DNA from: Atopsyche davidsoni
Taxonomy: Eukaryota > Arthropoda > Insecta > Trichoptera > Hydrobiosidae
Reading direction: 5' to 3'
DNA length: 64,000 nucleotides
Assembly: GCA_022113835.1 (NCBI GenBank)
Contig: JAILWY010000014.1
Location: 7,193,501 to 7,257,500 of the forward strand
Positions 46,160-57,786 of this stretch are shown piece by piece; position 1 is the stretch's first letter; every line of letters starts with the position of its first letter. The notes under the pieces are model-generated. The model did no database searches. It was given only the letters and a program-made list of their open reading frames with translations, and had not been told where the DNA came from. The translations under genes were made by a program, and so were the position numbers.

Positions 46160-46520
46160 ATAAACTCGTCTGCCGGTAATCGTCAGGTGATTGGTCGGTA
46201 ATGTGACCGGTAATATTTCAACAGTATACCCCCTTTTTATGACTTAATAACCAAAATGGAATAAAATCAATCAAAATAATCACTCATAACCCGAATATGA
46301 CCGGACGAATGTGTAAGAGTCGAAGTCATCGGGTCGTCCATATCCGCGGGCTTATTCTCTCGGCCCAGTTATAACGTGTGGGGTTTATTCCTCATCATGT
46401 GCCCTTCCCACGGCCAATTCTCATTTAATAACCATAAAAGCCCCTATAGCCCAGCACATATAATCATGCCGGGGTGTAATGTACCCCGGCGAGGGTGGTC
46501 GATCGAGGGTTTAACGATTA
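46160..46520. promoter_or_regulatory. GC-richer island with GC hairpin
   Basis: Balanced to GC-rich sequence with GATATGGACGACCCG-type CpG words, CGGCCCAGTTATAACG, and the perfect hairpin at 46468-46490. The word pair AATAACCATAAAA and TTTATTCC is close to posterior Hox-type TTTAT sites. No frame open for long. Among the better candidates for a conserved element because of its length. Confidence 0.35.
46468..46490. other. Perfect 8-bp GC stem-loop
   Basis: GCCGGGGT (46468-46475) and ACCCCGGC (46483-46490) are exact reverse complements around the seven-base loop GTAATGT. It is rho-independent-terminator-like in shape, but this is not bacterial DNA and no T tract follows. It could be an inverted binding site or a small structured element. 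Confidence 0.5.
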
Positions 46521-46524
46521 TTGC

Positions 46525-47770
46525 CGTGTAGTGAGATGCATTTGCGATATATGTTATTGCGAACCATTAATCTTTTGACTATCGCGATTATTTAAATTAC
46601 GCAATAAGCAATGTCAAAGTTATTTAAATTATTATCGGAGTTTTTATAACCTTATATCATTGAATGTGCACATACACACACACATGTACACACATATATA
46701 AATACATTTACTTATAATGTTTTGAATTCAAGACTAATTTTATTATTATAATTTAATTTAAAAAATCTAATCAATGACTTAAAAAGAAGAAAACACCCCC
46801 AGTTACTTCCACGTCACTGACTGACAATCACAGATTTTATTACATTCATAATAAATGAGTTCAGTTTGATTGAACGGCAAATCAATTTCACTTAGTGAAG
46901 CTCTAACAACCCCCGTTTAGTATCTGTAACTTTAAATTATGTTCTTCGGGAACATTACAGAGGAATATCTAGCAGGGCCTGGGATAGAGTGCAGGGAGCA
47001 ATCAATGTTTATATATTTAAATATATATAAATACTGTAACACTATTGTTATACATTATACCTATGTTATCTGACTTAAAATAAACTAGTCATTTTTAATA
47101 ACATATGACATATCGTCAAAAAAAAAACACAACCTTAACTAGTTACCTAAATTTTACTCCAAGTTCTATAAATCAAAAAATTCGTCTTTAACCTATATTT
47201 TTCAAATATATTTGCGACATATTTACGTTATTTTAATTTAGTGGTGAATACTTTTAATATAATTAAAACTTTTATCGAATGTGTGAAAAGTCCCTGCAAA
47301 TCAATGTCTTATATAACTTTATTTCCTGACTTAGAATGGTAATAAATTATATTGATTAACTAAAGACAGTTTATAAGAGTAATCATTACGGTACTTTATC
47401 GCAAAATGTTGAAGGAAATGCTTGAAGTGGATACTCCATTACACTTAACTTAATTTATTATATAAATCTAGCTTCATTGCAACGTTGTAAATTTTTAATG
47501 AACAAATTAATATTGATTTGCTATCAAAGAAAATGCTAATTCTACTGAGCCTAAGCACTAAAGTATATAAATATAATATTGCGCAACTATCTTCTGAAAT
47601 AGTTGAATCTATTTATAATCTGGTAAAGAACCTGTTTACATTAACATATCATTATGCTCTAAATAAAAGTACTCAAGATAGACTCTACTTCAGATTTTAA
47701 AACACCGCAAAAATGAAAATTTAAAATAATCTCACATTTTATATATTTAGTTTCCATAAAATTAAAAAAG
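46525..47770. other. AT-rich spacer with short CA repeat
   Basis: AT-rich. A degenerate ACAC/CACA run lies at 46672-46696. A weak mixed patch is at 46790-46985. No gene or RNA recognised; the 60-codon plus frame at 47518-47700 is AT-composition noise. Confidence 0.55.
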
Positions 47771-47774
47771 TTTA

Positions 47775-48010
47775 AGTCAGGCGGCGAGCTCAGGCGTGTT
47801 TATGTACGCACTTCACTGGAAACGACAATTTTCGCCCCAAAAAATGTCTTAGCCGGTGAACAATATCCATCTCTCCGGGATCAGACCCGTTCGATTGGTT
47901 CACCTCTAGCAGATTGGTTTTCACGATCTCATTTTACGGTTCTGTTTCCGCCATCCCCTCCCGCACCCCTTACACTGGGGAGATAAGTGAAGCAAACGTG
48001 TATGCGCTCG
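47775..48010. promoter_or_regulatory. Mixed island, candidate regulatory element
   Basis: Balanced sequence with AGGCGGCGAGCTCAGGCG at 47779-47796 and a C-rich stretch near 47952-47970. No credible frame. Confidence 0.25.
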
Positions 48011-48093
48011 ACTTTAATTGAATACAAATTATGTGAAAACATTTTCTTTTTTAACTTACTGTTTATTATAAATAAAAGAAGTAAACAATATAA

Positions 48094-48097
<4 letters not shown>

Positions 48098-48167
<70 letters not shown>
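48098..48167. repeat. (TA)n microsatellite, about 70 bp
   Basis: The longest dinucleotide array of the window, uninterrupted from about 48098 and followed by TGTCACTAAACC and then a second short TA run (48184-48193). Confidence 0.95.
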
Positions 48168-48170
<3 letters not shown>

Positions 48171-48199
48171 ACTAAACCCATTTATATATATATAACGTG

Positions 48200-49005
48200 G
48201 ACATCAAAAAACATAAAAACTGCAATATGAGCTAAATAATTACACTGCCATTTTGTAGTGCGTGACAGTGCCAAAAAAATATTATCTATTTTTGTTCATG
48301 CACGTAAGGTATAAAGTTAAAATACGAAAACCCGTATATTATATTTATACGTTGAGTCCGGAATGTTGTAAAATTACTCTGAATTTTATGTCACAGCATG
48401 ATACTCCACTGAACTAAACGAATACTTTGACGGGGGAAATCCCTGAAATCCTCTCCCTAATTCCGACAATGTTGTTAAATGTATAGCATTCCTGGCGACC
48501 ATAAAATGAATCACATTATATATCCAAGATCCGAACCCGATTTAATCATCTCGAATAGATTTTTATTTTATGACATCTGTGAGTATTACTAAATGTTTAT
48601 TTTGCCATAAAATCCCATATTAAAATGTCTGTTCCGAGTCGGTCGTGAGACGCCAGAATGATTTGATTGAATTTTGGAATGGCAGTTTTAAAGACGGAAT
48701 GATTAAATTATTCAATCCCCATCGGTGGACTTTTATTGTATATTCACGTTTTTATATATTATATTTACTTTGTAATATAAAAGAGAATTGTCGTAGCTCT
48801 GCGTATTTAATAAATCTAATTTTCAACTTTTTATAAATAATTTGAACTGCTTAATTGTTATCATAGACTTACAAAATATGAGAGTTGAATGTTTGCTATA
48901 TTTATAAATAAAAATAATTAAGAACACCACCAAACATATAGTTGTAATTATACATCAGTTGATTGCTTAAATATAGACTAAAAAATTCACACGGTAGTCT
49001 GTTAT
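48200..49005. other. AT-rich spacer with a mixed patch
   Basis: AT-rich with a mixed patch at 48350-48545. The 63-codon plus frame at 48645-48836 has no recognisable feature. Confidence 0.5.
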
Positions 49006-49009
49006 GTCT

Positions 49010-49210
49010 GAATTGTTTTTCAGGAGTAAGTTACGGAAGCCAGTTGTTTTCAGCCCGCCTTCCTATCAAGATGCTCAGGCCGGGGGGAAGGCTTAGCCCC
49101 AGGGGCTGCGGCCGAGCCGAGGACGCGAGTTCGCCTCGAGAGCCTCCAGAAGCTTCCAGATCCTGCCGAATTTCGCATCATATGCATAATGCAGGCTGGC
49201 ATATGCATAT
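49010..49210. promoter_or_regulatory. GC island ending in POU/ATGCAT-type words
   Basis: GC-rich core at 49060-49145, then a cluster CATATGCATAATGCAGG and GGCATATGCATATTTAA (49179-49211) with two repeats of CATATGCAT, close to POU and homeodomain targets. A plus frame of 83 codons crosses the block and ends within the cluster. An AG preceded by T-rich sequence at 49023 (TTTTTCAG) resembles a splice acceptor, but no donor is evident. Confidence 0.3.
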
Positions 49211-49214
49211 TTAA

Positions 49215-50330
49215 CACCTTCAGATCAAAAAATCTTTTTATCGATAAAATTTCTACAGAAATGCAAAACTGTATTTTTTTATAATTTGATTGTTGCGATA
49301 TGAAAGTATTTATTATTAAACTCCCTGATTTGTGTGATTTTTAATAGAAAAAAGTATTTACCATATGTGTAAAATATAGAAGCATTTTACCGTAGTTAAT
49401 TTTTAATGGAGTTTATGTAACAAAAATGATTCCGTGGAAATTTTGAAATGTCTGAAGTAATGTTAGTTTCAAAATTACCATATTGAAAATCAATATGAGG
49501 TTTTATTAATTTATGATGTTCATGATTCAGTAGTGAGTTTTTTTTTTGTACAAATTTACATAAAAGATTCACTTAAGGTTGTTTTACAGAATTAATTACA
49601 CACGAACACTTAAAAAAAAAGTTACCATATAAGTACATGTTTTGAATGTTTTCAGCAAGTTAACAACCTATATAATTCATAAATGCCGCATATACTTTTT
49701 GTATTCAATATCAGTGTTTCGACTAAAAGAATTAATTTAATATTTAGAGGTTCATTCGTTGCCATCGATTAATGGAATACAAAATTAGATAATGTAAATA
49801 AATAAAACGCATCGATCACGCATGAAAATCACAGTATTCTCACAAAAACCTGAAAATATTCAACAAAACTGATATAACACAGAAAACTAGAAAAAACAGG
49901 GAGACGTTGATAGTTATACAGTTTGTGAGATATTACCTCCTTACAAACAACGATATAATTTGATATTTTTGATTAACTTTCTCATTAGTAAAATGAATAT
50001 TATAGAAATAGTTAATGATTTTCTAACGATCACAATTATTGCATATTATGTTTTTTTAGTATATATTATCAGATAATAAGTGAAAAATCTGAGATTCCAC
50101 ATATATCGAATGTTTTAGTATTCAATGTGAAAAGTCGAATTTTAATATTCCATGGTTTTTCCAAATCGAAACAGAAATTTATAATCTATTTAAAAAAACA
50201 GGTTGCAAATATACAATATTTGTGCTAGTATACTTTTTCTTTTAAAACACACTTATTTGTAGAAAAAAAATCCATACGAACAAAATTAAATCGAGTTTCA
50301 AGATTCTTTATAATATTTTTGTTGATTTAC
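49215..50330. other. AT-rich spacer, nothing recognised
   Basis: Uniformly AT-rich with many A/T runs. No structure recognised. Confidence 0.6.
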
Positions 50331-50334
50331 AATA

Positions 50335-50835
50335 GTCCTTAGGGGTGTGGTTACAATACGGTGTGCGGCCGTCCCCTGATCCTGCGCGCAGGTTGTGGAG
50401 CTTATTACCCGATCACAGAGAAGTGAACACAAGTGTGTACGAACTTGATAATAAACCATTAAATCTGTAAACTCACTGCGTTACGAGCTATGATATTTTC
50501 AATACAAGGCAGTTTAAAATAGAGGATTTCCACGGTAGGATTAGATTAGGTTTGTCGAGGGGCCCCGTCAACAAAAGGCCGCGCGACCCTCTACCGGCCG
50601 GCACAAAAGCTCCTCCGAGCCAGCCAATGGCGGGGTTCCCCTGAATATTTGATTTCAAACTTGAAAATTGACATTTAGAGCTTGCGCGATTGCGTTATAC
50701 ATTATTAATGGAGTAAAGGCAGCGGCTCCTTGCTCGGGCTGTGCCGCCAACTTATCTTTATACGCCGCCGCCCGGAAGCGCGCCTCATTTGTGAGGCCCT
50801 TAATAAATTTGACGTTGCGCTTAATAATTTAAGTT
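50335..50835. promoter_or_regulatory. Double GC island, candidate regulatory element
   Basis: Two GC-rich cores (50345-50400 and 50555-50640) and a third at 50715-50800. Notable words are CCGCGCGACC, GGCCGGC and CGCCGCCGCCCGGAAGCGCGCC (about 50763-50784), the last with an Ets-like CCGGAAG. TAATAAATTTGACG and GCGCTTAATAATTTAAG give homeodomain-type cores beyond it. No credible frame. Confidence 0.3.
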
Positions 50836-50839
50836 TTTA

Positions 50840-51535
50840 AAGGATGTGGGAAATAATGTAGGTTCTTAGGGAGTTTTAAGAGCCTTGTTTGTTGCAAACT
50901 TAAATTGTTAAAAAATACAATATTTAAAATGAGTTTTTAATAGCAGACCTGCGGATCTAGAAAATGCGTATAAATTATCAAGATGTATTTTGCGTGATAT
51001 TAAAAAAAAGCTATCTAATTTTCAAAGAACACAAGAGTTAAAAGTATTATTGGAAATAAATTATTAAATTGATAAACTAAGTAAACATTATCTACATTTA
51101 TTATCATAGGGGTGATGTTTAGTAATTAATAACGTATATTCTCGTACGACATATGAAGAAGTAATTATAAAATTTAATAAATAATGTTGGGTAAAGTAAG
51201 GGCGGTGAATTTATTACACAAGCTTTAACATTATTTATCATTCCACATAGATATTTTAACCATTATTTGTTATTTTAACATAACTGTCAAAATACTTAAT
51301 TTGATATCTAGCACTCTAGCAATGGGTAGTGAAATATGTTATTTTTTTCGGAAAAGAAAAACAATTGTTTTACTTGTACCAATCATAAAAATTATTTATT
51401 TACAATTATGTACTCAATATACAGGTTATGAATTTACACTTGAAACGACAGGAAAAATCATAGATTTTTTCACCGAAAAGGAAAAAAAAATTCGTCGTTT
51501 CATGTATGCATCGATTACCCAAATGTGTAGGAATG
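50840..51535. other. AT-rich spacer, nothing recognised
   Basis: AT-rich. An 81-codon frame at 51301-51546 (plus) is of AT-rich composition and not credible. Confidence 0.55.
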
Positions 51536-51539
51536 TGTT

Positions 51540-51720
51540 GGCTTGATGCTCTCGTGGGGCGTTTATTTAGCCTGCGAGTTGGTGCGCGGGAAGCACCGAG
51601 CGTGTGCTCAATTCTCTCCATAAATAAGCGCGATAACTCTTATCTAGCGAGGAGACTTGCGGCCATTTTAAGGTTCATAAAATATCAATATTTACCCTCG
51701 CGTTGTGCAGTATAGTGAAT
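51540..51720. promoter_or_regulatory. Mixed island, candidate regulatory element
   Basis: Balanced sequence with CpG-rich left half and GCGGCCATTTTAAGG at 51659-51673 (a GCCATTTTA YY1/Pho-type word, as at 29380). Frames are open on both strands, so coding is unlikely. Confidence 0.25.
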
Positions 51721-52139
51721 CCTACCCAACGAAGAAAAATAAAGCCATAACTTGCTTTTTCATGTATTATTTTTCAGAATCTTTACAATGCACTTTGGTA
51801 TTTTGATAGGCAAGTTAAAATCATTAATACCTATAAATTTCAATTAATTTTGTTTTAAAACAATTTTTATAAAAGCTCACTCATGTGCCAAGTCTCGCTT
51901 AGTTCGTTAGCATAACATTCAATTTATTAGAAAGATTGTCAACTATAGTTTTTGTTTTTATTTATCACCAACAAAAATGTTAATATTACAATTTATTTCA
52001 CATGCATAAGCATAAGTCATGTTTAATAAACTAAAGAGTTTACCTTTTGGTTTTGGATAGCATAAATTTGATTAATTAAATTTGACTTAAAAATTTTCAA
52101 TATATTAGGAAACTAATCTTGTAAACGAATCTAGATTAG

Positions 52140-52350
52140 AATATTGAAGTCTGGCTCGCAATCCAAGTGATGAAGTCCAGTTGGCGTCGAGTCAGAGTCC
52201 GGCAGTCCGACTACAGACTACGATTCCCGATGTGTTCGCGATTTGCTGTCGGGTAATCTGCTGTTTTTTATTTAACCTTCTTTTAGAACCAGAAGCCACT
52301 GTAAACGATAATGCACTGATAGCAAAGTCACGCCCACATATGCCGCTTTA
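52140..52350. promoter_or_regulatory. Mixed island, candidate regulatory element
   Basis: Balanced sequence with GTCGAGTCAGAGTCCGGCAGTCCGAC near 52186-52211, containing partly repeated AGTC words. A 63-codon plus frame has no recognisable domain. Confidence 0.2.
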
Positions 52351-52354
52351 TCTT

Positions 52355-53825
52355 GTGTTTGTTCATTTTTAGTATTATTTACTAATGGGCTTCGTTTAAC
52401 GGGTATGCTCATAGAAATATCCTGATATTTTAAATCTTTTGTATGTATTATGTATGGCAGTTAAATTTGTAATTTTATTGGATGCATGTATAATATATGT
52501 GTTTTTCCGCATTTAGTATTCAATTGATTAAATAAAGAAAAAAGAGCGCTTAAACTGAGTTAAAAATAACTTTTTCAATTTGTGTACTGTTTCTTTGTAC
52601 GTCGATTCAGATTTTTATTACTAAATTATTGAGTATCCAAAATTTGTTAAATGAAAATTAGATTATGGCAGTTTGAATTGTAATTAAAAATATTTAATAT
52701 CCGAGTTTTATTTACGAGAAATACATTGATATTACTGATGATCTGCCAAGAAGCATGATAGATCATGCATTGACAATAATAATGAAAATAAAAGGGTTCA
52801 TAGCACATTGTTTACACATAGCCATAGCTGGCCACGATAAATGATAGATTAAAATAATTACATGGGAAAACAAAAAATATGCTTAGCTACTAGATAAGTC
52901 AATTAAATTGCATAGAAAATATACATAAATGAATATCCTTAATACAACACATGCTTGCACTACTTTTCTTTGTTCTTAAATAATATATGATAGTAAAGCG
53001 TTATCCCTTTAATTATGTTAAAATGAAATGGACGGAGGAGGCATATTCAGCAAACGTACAAAAGATATAACCACATTACTCTGGGTCTTATTTTCTCTCG
53101 AGTCTTACAAAATCAGGTTTATTTACATAAGATTATACAATATAGGAAATAAATGGACACGAATCTGGATCAGAAATTTTCTACGCGAGTCCTAAATGAA
53201 TCCGAGAGCTCGATTCCAATCGAATCGAATTTTATGATGAAATCCAATTATACCGAATCGTACCGAGCATATGCAAGGCTCCCTCACATACAATTGTATT
53301 TCAATTCAAAACTTTTCAAGATTTCCATTTTGAATGCTAAATTCGAAGAATTTATATTTGTATTAATTTAATCCCAAAAGCACAAAATAAAATTGCTCGC
53401 AATGTAAACGTTTGCATTTCTAAATCATTCGAGAGAATTTCCATGCAAACGAAATATTGTGATAATAAATATACACATTGAAGAGATTTTTCTTATCATT
53501 AAGACCCTTTGTGTTTGGCCGCTTGAGATCCATTTTTCTCTGTTATCACAAGTAGGTGCATAAGCGGTATATTATGGAAAATAAAGGCTCTTGTTTCATC
53601 CCTATCACGCGAGGGAAGGAACAGGGGTTTCTCAATATTATTATTATTCCACACTTTGAAAATATTGGATAAATATATTTTTCTAGGCAAATCAAATTTA
53701 CCGTCGGTCACATCAACGTGGATTTAAATACTTTCGGTCTTTTAATATTTTTTTAAATATAAATATTTGTTAAATATGTACATTTTATATATATGAATAT
53801 ATATAAAAGGGACAGTATCGATAAA
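52355..53825. other. AT-rich spacer, nothing recognised
   Basis: AT-rich with a mixed patch at 53495-53640. Chance frames of 70-72 codons only. Confidence 0.55.
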
Positions 53826-53827
53826 GA

Positions 53828-53960
53828 TTTCTTCTTCATCGAGTGCCTCTTCTCAGAAGAGGCTGACGACCACTTCACCGAGCATATACTCACGTTGAAC
53901 CAGTGTTCATGGTTTTCTAAGGGTAAAATAGTTTTGTGGGTCCCGGATCCTTCTACGCTT
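53828..53960 (+). repeat. Interspersed repeat copy B (uninterrupted)
   Basis: This copy gives the clearest view of the family. It starts near CTTCTTCATCGAGTGCC and carries the hairpin CCTCTTCTCAGAAGAGG (53846-53862, eight paired bases around a single C). It continues with GCATATACTCACGTTGAACC and GTGTTCATGGTTTTCTAA and ends near GTGGGTCCCGGATCCTTCTA. Copies A (11975) and C (55693, minus) align along the whole length. No pol III boxes, poly-A tail or clear inverted termini, so the class is undetermined. Confidence 0.8.
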
Positions 53961-54119
53961 TAGATTTAAACCATCATTTTGTACCCATTCTGTGCTTGTA
54001 TTTGAAGTCATTTAATATTTGAATATGTGTACTTAATTTTAACAGAAATAATGTCAACATGTTTCATCGCCTACGCGATGTTATGTTTAATAATGTATTA
54101 AATGTTTGTCGCGAAAAGT

Positions 54120-54450
54120 TTCAGTTGTTCTAACATACGCAGGGGCGTCGGAATAATTTCGACAGAACATTTAACTTAGCAGTGAATAGTGGAGCCCCCC
54201 GCGCGAGGGGACTTTAATCTTATCTGGAATATTGCAGGCTCGGAGGTTACAAGGTGCTGCTGCTCGGGGCTCACCCGGAAGGTCCTGGAGGCCTAAACCC
54301 CTAAGACAATAATATATTGCAGTTTAGAGAAGACAATCCGGTAGGGTCAATTTGATTTAGGCCACGTGGTGTTGTAATTGAATAGATAAGTAACAATCGA
54401 CTCGTATGGTTCAGTAGGCCATAACCTCCCCGTACTAGCAGTGTAGTGAT
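54120..54450. promoter_or_regulatory. GC island, candidate regulatory element
   Basis: GC-rich stretch at 54190-54300 including CCCCCCGCGCGAGGGGAC (54196-54213), CTTATCTGG (a GATA-type site, 54218-54226) and GGAAGGTCCTGGAGGCC. No open frame of interest. Candidate enhancer. Confidence 0.3.
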
Positions 54451-54454
54451 GAGT

Positions 54455-55205
54455 GAAATGCTGAGAAAATGTATTCATAAAGCTTTCACCTTTGATCAAC
54501 CATTATTATTTGAAAAAAATAAGTTTATCCTTTAGCTTAAATATATTTTATTTTGTTTTAACTTAGGATTGTAGATTATTCAAGATGGATGTCAAACATA
54601 TTTAGTATTTATTTAAAAAAAAAAAGCTCAAATAGATTTGACGACTTACAAAAAACTACACCAGGGGCCAAAACTACAAAAGACACTGCAGTTATATTAA
54701 TAATAATTTTTAATAATATGCACCAGTAAAATAAAATCCTACAGATGTATGGAAAAATTGTTTCAAAAATATTCCTTATGATTTCATGAGTAAATCGATT
54801 ACTTAAATATTGAAGAGATTATGCACATGATCTATAATCTTAATCAAATTGTTTTTTCTACTTGCATATACGTAAATAAATAAGGCACGGAAATCTTCAG
54901 GCAATCATTTAATGCGAGACTATTGTTTCAATTTCATCCATGAATCTTTTTTCATAGCCAAATCACTCAAAGTTTAACACGACGAATAAAGGACATACGT
55001 CCTTAAAGTTATTTATATTTACTTTTCACAATGAAAAAAAATGTTGATAGACTTATACTGCAAGTAAATTGTGGTAAAAAAAATTAAATTGAAACTGTGG
55101 TGCAAATAATCACTTTTTAGCTTTTCATAATTAAATAAATTTTATAAATTGTAATATGCTTCGCAGAAACTAAAGTGATATTTTTAATTATTTAATTTTG
55201 AGAGA
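54455..55205. other. AT-rich spacer, nothing recognised
   Basis: AT-rich with A-runs near 54615-54624. No structure recognised. Confidence 0.6.
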
Positions 55206-55420
55206 ATGTTTTCCAGGTCGGAACGCAGGGGTGGTTTTCCTCCAGCGTTACAAGCTCGCATGTCGGTACATCCGAGAATGAAACCTTTTTACGATTTCCA
55301 TAAATATGAATCCCCCCGCCGCGCGGGCGACTGTCACTTCGTTGAGTGGTTATGTGTTGTTACCGAGGCAGGGGTGAACTGCGCCCGTAAAGCCAGATAC
55401 GCAAAAATAATAACTTAAAA
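55206..55420. promoter_or_regulatory. GC-richer island, candidate regulatory element
   Basis: Balanced sequence with CCCCCGCCGCGCGGGCG at 55312-55328. A 70-codon plus frame covers it, beginning just after the island edge, without a recognised motif. TTTTCCAG at 55209-55216 resembles a splice acceptor but no donor is evident. Confidence 0.25.
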
Positions 55421-55692
55421 CGTAAAAAATAAACAACGCGGAAAATATTACGAGGTAAATCAAGCGGTGGCACAGACAAAGAAAGCGCCGCTAAATTGGA
55501 TATACGTACAAACATTCATTTTGCACTAAACTAAACTAAAATTAATGCAGTTGTGATCCGAAGCCTATTCATAGACCAACAGCAGGACACACCGTTAAAC
55601 TAATTTAAGATATTTTTTGTTATTGAAAACCTTTCAAGCTATCGGGCAGCAGCAGCAATATGCAAACTTTTCCTTCCAATATAATATAAAAC

Positions 55693-55826
55693 TGCGGTGT
55701 AGAAAGACTCGGAGACCCACCACACTATTTTTCCCTTAAAAATCATGAACACTGCCTCAGCACGAGTATATGCACAGTGAAATGGTGGCCAACCTCCTCT
55801 GAGAACAGGCACTAGATGAAGATGAA
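55693..55826 (-). repeat. Interspersed repeat copy C (minus strand)
   Basis: Read on the minus strand it matches copies A and B: CTTCATCTAGTGCC, TTCTCAGAGGAGGTTGG, GCATATACTCGTGCTGA, CAGTGTTCATGATTTTTAAG and GTGGTGGGTCTCCGAG. It lies only about 1.7 kb from copy B in opposite orientation, so the pair forms a large, diverged inverted repeat. A 69-codon frame crossing it is a by-product of the repeat. Confidence 0.75.
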
Positions 55827-55879
55827 AACCGTTCAAAATAAACGGCAACCATTTAAATTTAAAAAAATAAAATGGTCGC

Positions 55880-56275
55880 CTTCGCTTCTGTCGTCTATGG
55901 CAAACTGAACCAATGGGGTGAGAGGTAATGCCACGAGACGCATTGAAGGGTCATTTTCATATGTCAGGCGGGCGGCCGGCCCCGCACCGCGGCAAGATGA
56001 CTGCTCATCAAATTATCGCGGAAAAGGGTTCCGAATCATATTCCGATGGTTTATTCATGCCCGGGTTCGTTTTTTCCGCCGCCGAGCTGTCAGCCACGGA
56101 GGAAATTAAAATGTCCGCGAAAGTGAAGCCGAAGGAGACACAGACGGGTTGATTGAACGATTAAGTCGAGACGCGAACCGCCCCTCTGTTGAACAAAAAC
56201 TTAACTTCGATATTAAATGGCGCTTTTCGACTTGTAAATAATTAAAGCCCGAGCGGTGTTAATCGATTTTTCACC
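55880..56275. promoter_or_regulatory. GC island, candidate regulatory element
   Basis: Contains AATGCCACGAG, GGCGGGCGGCCGGCCCCGC (55968-55986) and CCGCCGCCGAGCTGTC (56078-56093). Plus frames of 63 and 74 codons overlap in different registers across it, which points to stop-poor noncoding sequence. Confidence 0.3.
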
Positions 56276-56279
56276 TTTT

Positions 56280-56880
56280 TAATAGTACACGATTTCAGTA
56301 AAATATTGTGTTTGCCCGTGACGCGGTAAGCTTTGATCAGTTGAATTTTACAGAAACCTCGTTTTGATGTTATTTCGGATTGTTGTAAATAAAAACTCAT
56401 TTTCAACTTTAGTCATTTCTTTCTAAACATCACTCGTGTGAAATGAACCTGAATTAAAAATTTAAAACGATTTGAATTCAAAATTGAGAATTCAAATTCC
56501 CGAGAGGAAATTGAAAGGCGGATATGGACACCTGTTGCTACCTCATACTGGCTAACTCTCACCCGTGTTAGCGTGACTTTTTTATTTGAGTTCTAAATAA
56601 ATTTGCTTGTTGCCGGAATGGGGTACGAAATTTCATAATAGAGCTTCGAGGCAAGCTTTTAATTTTATATCTATTTTCAATTTATTTTTATAAGATAATA
56701 TTTTACCCACAACATCTTTTAGTGTTTTTTTTTTAAATGAACAAAAAAAATAAATAAATGTATTATAAAAGTTTGTTATTTTTAACAAATTCCTACCTTT
56801 GAATAAGAGTTCATTGTCTTCAGCTTACATGGGTGTAGATTAACTGCCATGTCAGTTAGTGTGAATATATATTTATTTTT
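56280..56880. other. AT-rich spacer with a mixed patch
   Basis: AT-rich, with a mixed patch at 56500-56585. A poly-T run at 56726-56733 is the only repeat. Nothing recognised. Confidence 0.55.
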
Positions 56881-56885
56881 GTCAG

Positions 56886-57084
56886 GTCGTGTCTTCTTGG
56901 GTGCCCCCATGGCGACGCAGTGAGCGACACAGTGGCGCGCGGGCGACGTCCGGCGCGACACTGGACGGCCGCGGGGGCCTGGAGGCTTTTATATCCGGCG
57001 ACGCCCGCCCCGGGGGCGAGGGTGCCCGAGCCTTAGCGGGAACGGCCGAAGTCCATCTAAGTAAATTAATTAAGGCCCAGCGTG
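56886..57084 (+). other. Exon-like GC-rich block, unidentified
   Basis: A pyrimidine-rich stretch ending in TTTTTGTCAG (56876-56885) resembles a splice acceptor. GCGTGAGT at about 57079-57086 resembles a donor (only the exon-side bases are off consensus). Between them one frame stays open for the whole block (starting VVSSWVPPW and ending LSKLIKAQ), although the sequence is nearly 70% GC. No domain recognised. The block also contains CCATGGCGAC, and a GC-rich regulatory island is the competing explanation. Confidence 0.2.
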
Positions 57085-57089
57085 AGTGA

Positions 57090-57290
57090 TGGAATCGGTG
57101 TTTTGTAGGAAAGAAGGTTCGTATGTGACTTTTAATATGACGGTACGCACGCGGATTTACGACGCCATTGTCCGTGTGTGTGCTCGGCTGATGTTTGTGA
57201 GTGTGTTTGCTGGGGAAATAGATCGATCGCTAATGAGTGAGCACCGAGGTGATCGAGAGAGCTACGTTGTAATACTTTTGTATTGAAACT
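57090..57290. other. Mixed block following the exon-like segment
   Basis: Balanced composition with GTGTG-rich stretches (57172-57210) and an ATCGATCGAT-type palindrome near 57221-57230. A 66-codon frame crosses it without recognised features. Confidence 0.25.
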
Positions 57291-57589
57291 TCATTGCTTT
57301 GTAAATATTTAGGGGTGTTTTAGTAACGTAATAAATTAAATGAATACTTGACGAGGCATATCGAAAAACCACTAAATTTTAAGCTAAACAGAAACAGTTT
57401 TTGAGCAACAAAAAATACCTGGCATGCGCCACGTTGATATAATTAATTGTAAGGAAAAGTTCTCTTTTTACAATTCATTTTTATCTAAACTGTAAATAAT
57501 TCTGTGAGGGATTTTAATACTGATCGATTTAGAAAACTGCACCCCGTGGATATGTGGGAATAGGCAGCTAATTTGTATGCAATGTTTAA

Positions 57590-57680
57590 ATTTGGTTCCG
57601 GCAAAACGGGGCGATCACAGTTTGCGCCTCCCCGGGGGACGTCAAATTACAGATCCTCGTTTACATATAAAAGATACGAT
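57590..57680. promoter_or_regulatory. Small GC island
   Basis: A short GC-rich patch with CGGCAAAACGGGGCG and CTCCCCGGGGGACG (57628-57641). Noncoding. Confidence 0.2.
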
Positions 57681-57786
57681 TAAATCAGGAGGTGTTGCCA
57701 TTGTTTACTTTATTGCAACGAGAACTGCCAGGAAACAGGTTGATTAAACATAATAGCTGAAAACAGAATTTCCTCTAAAATACACA

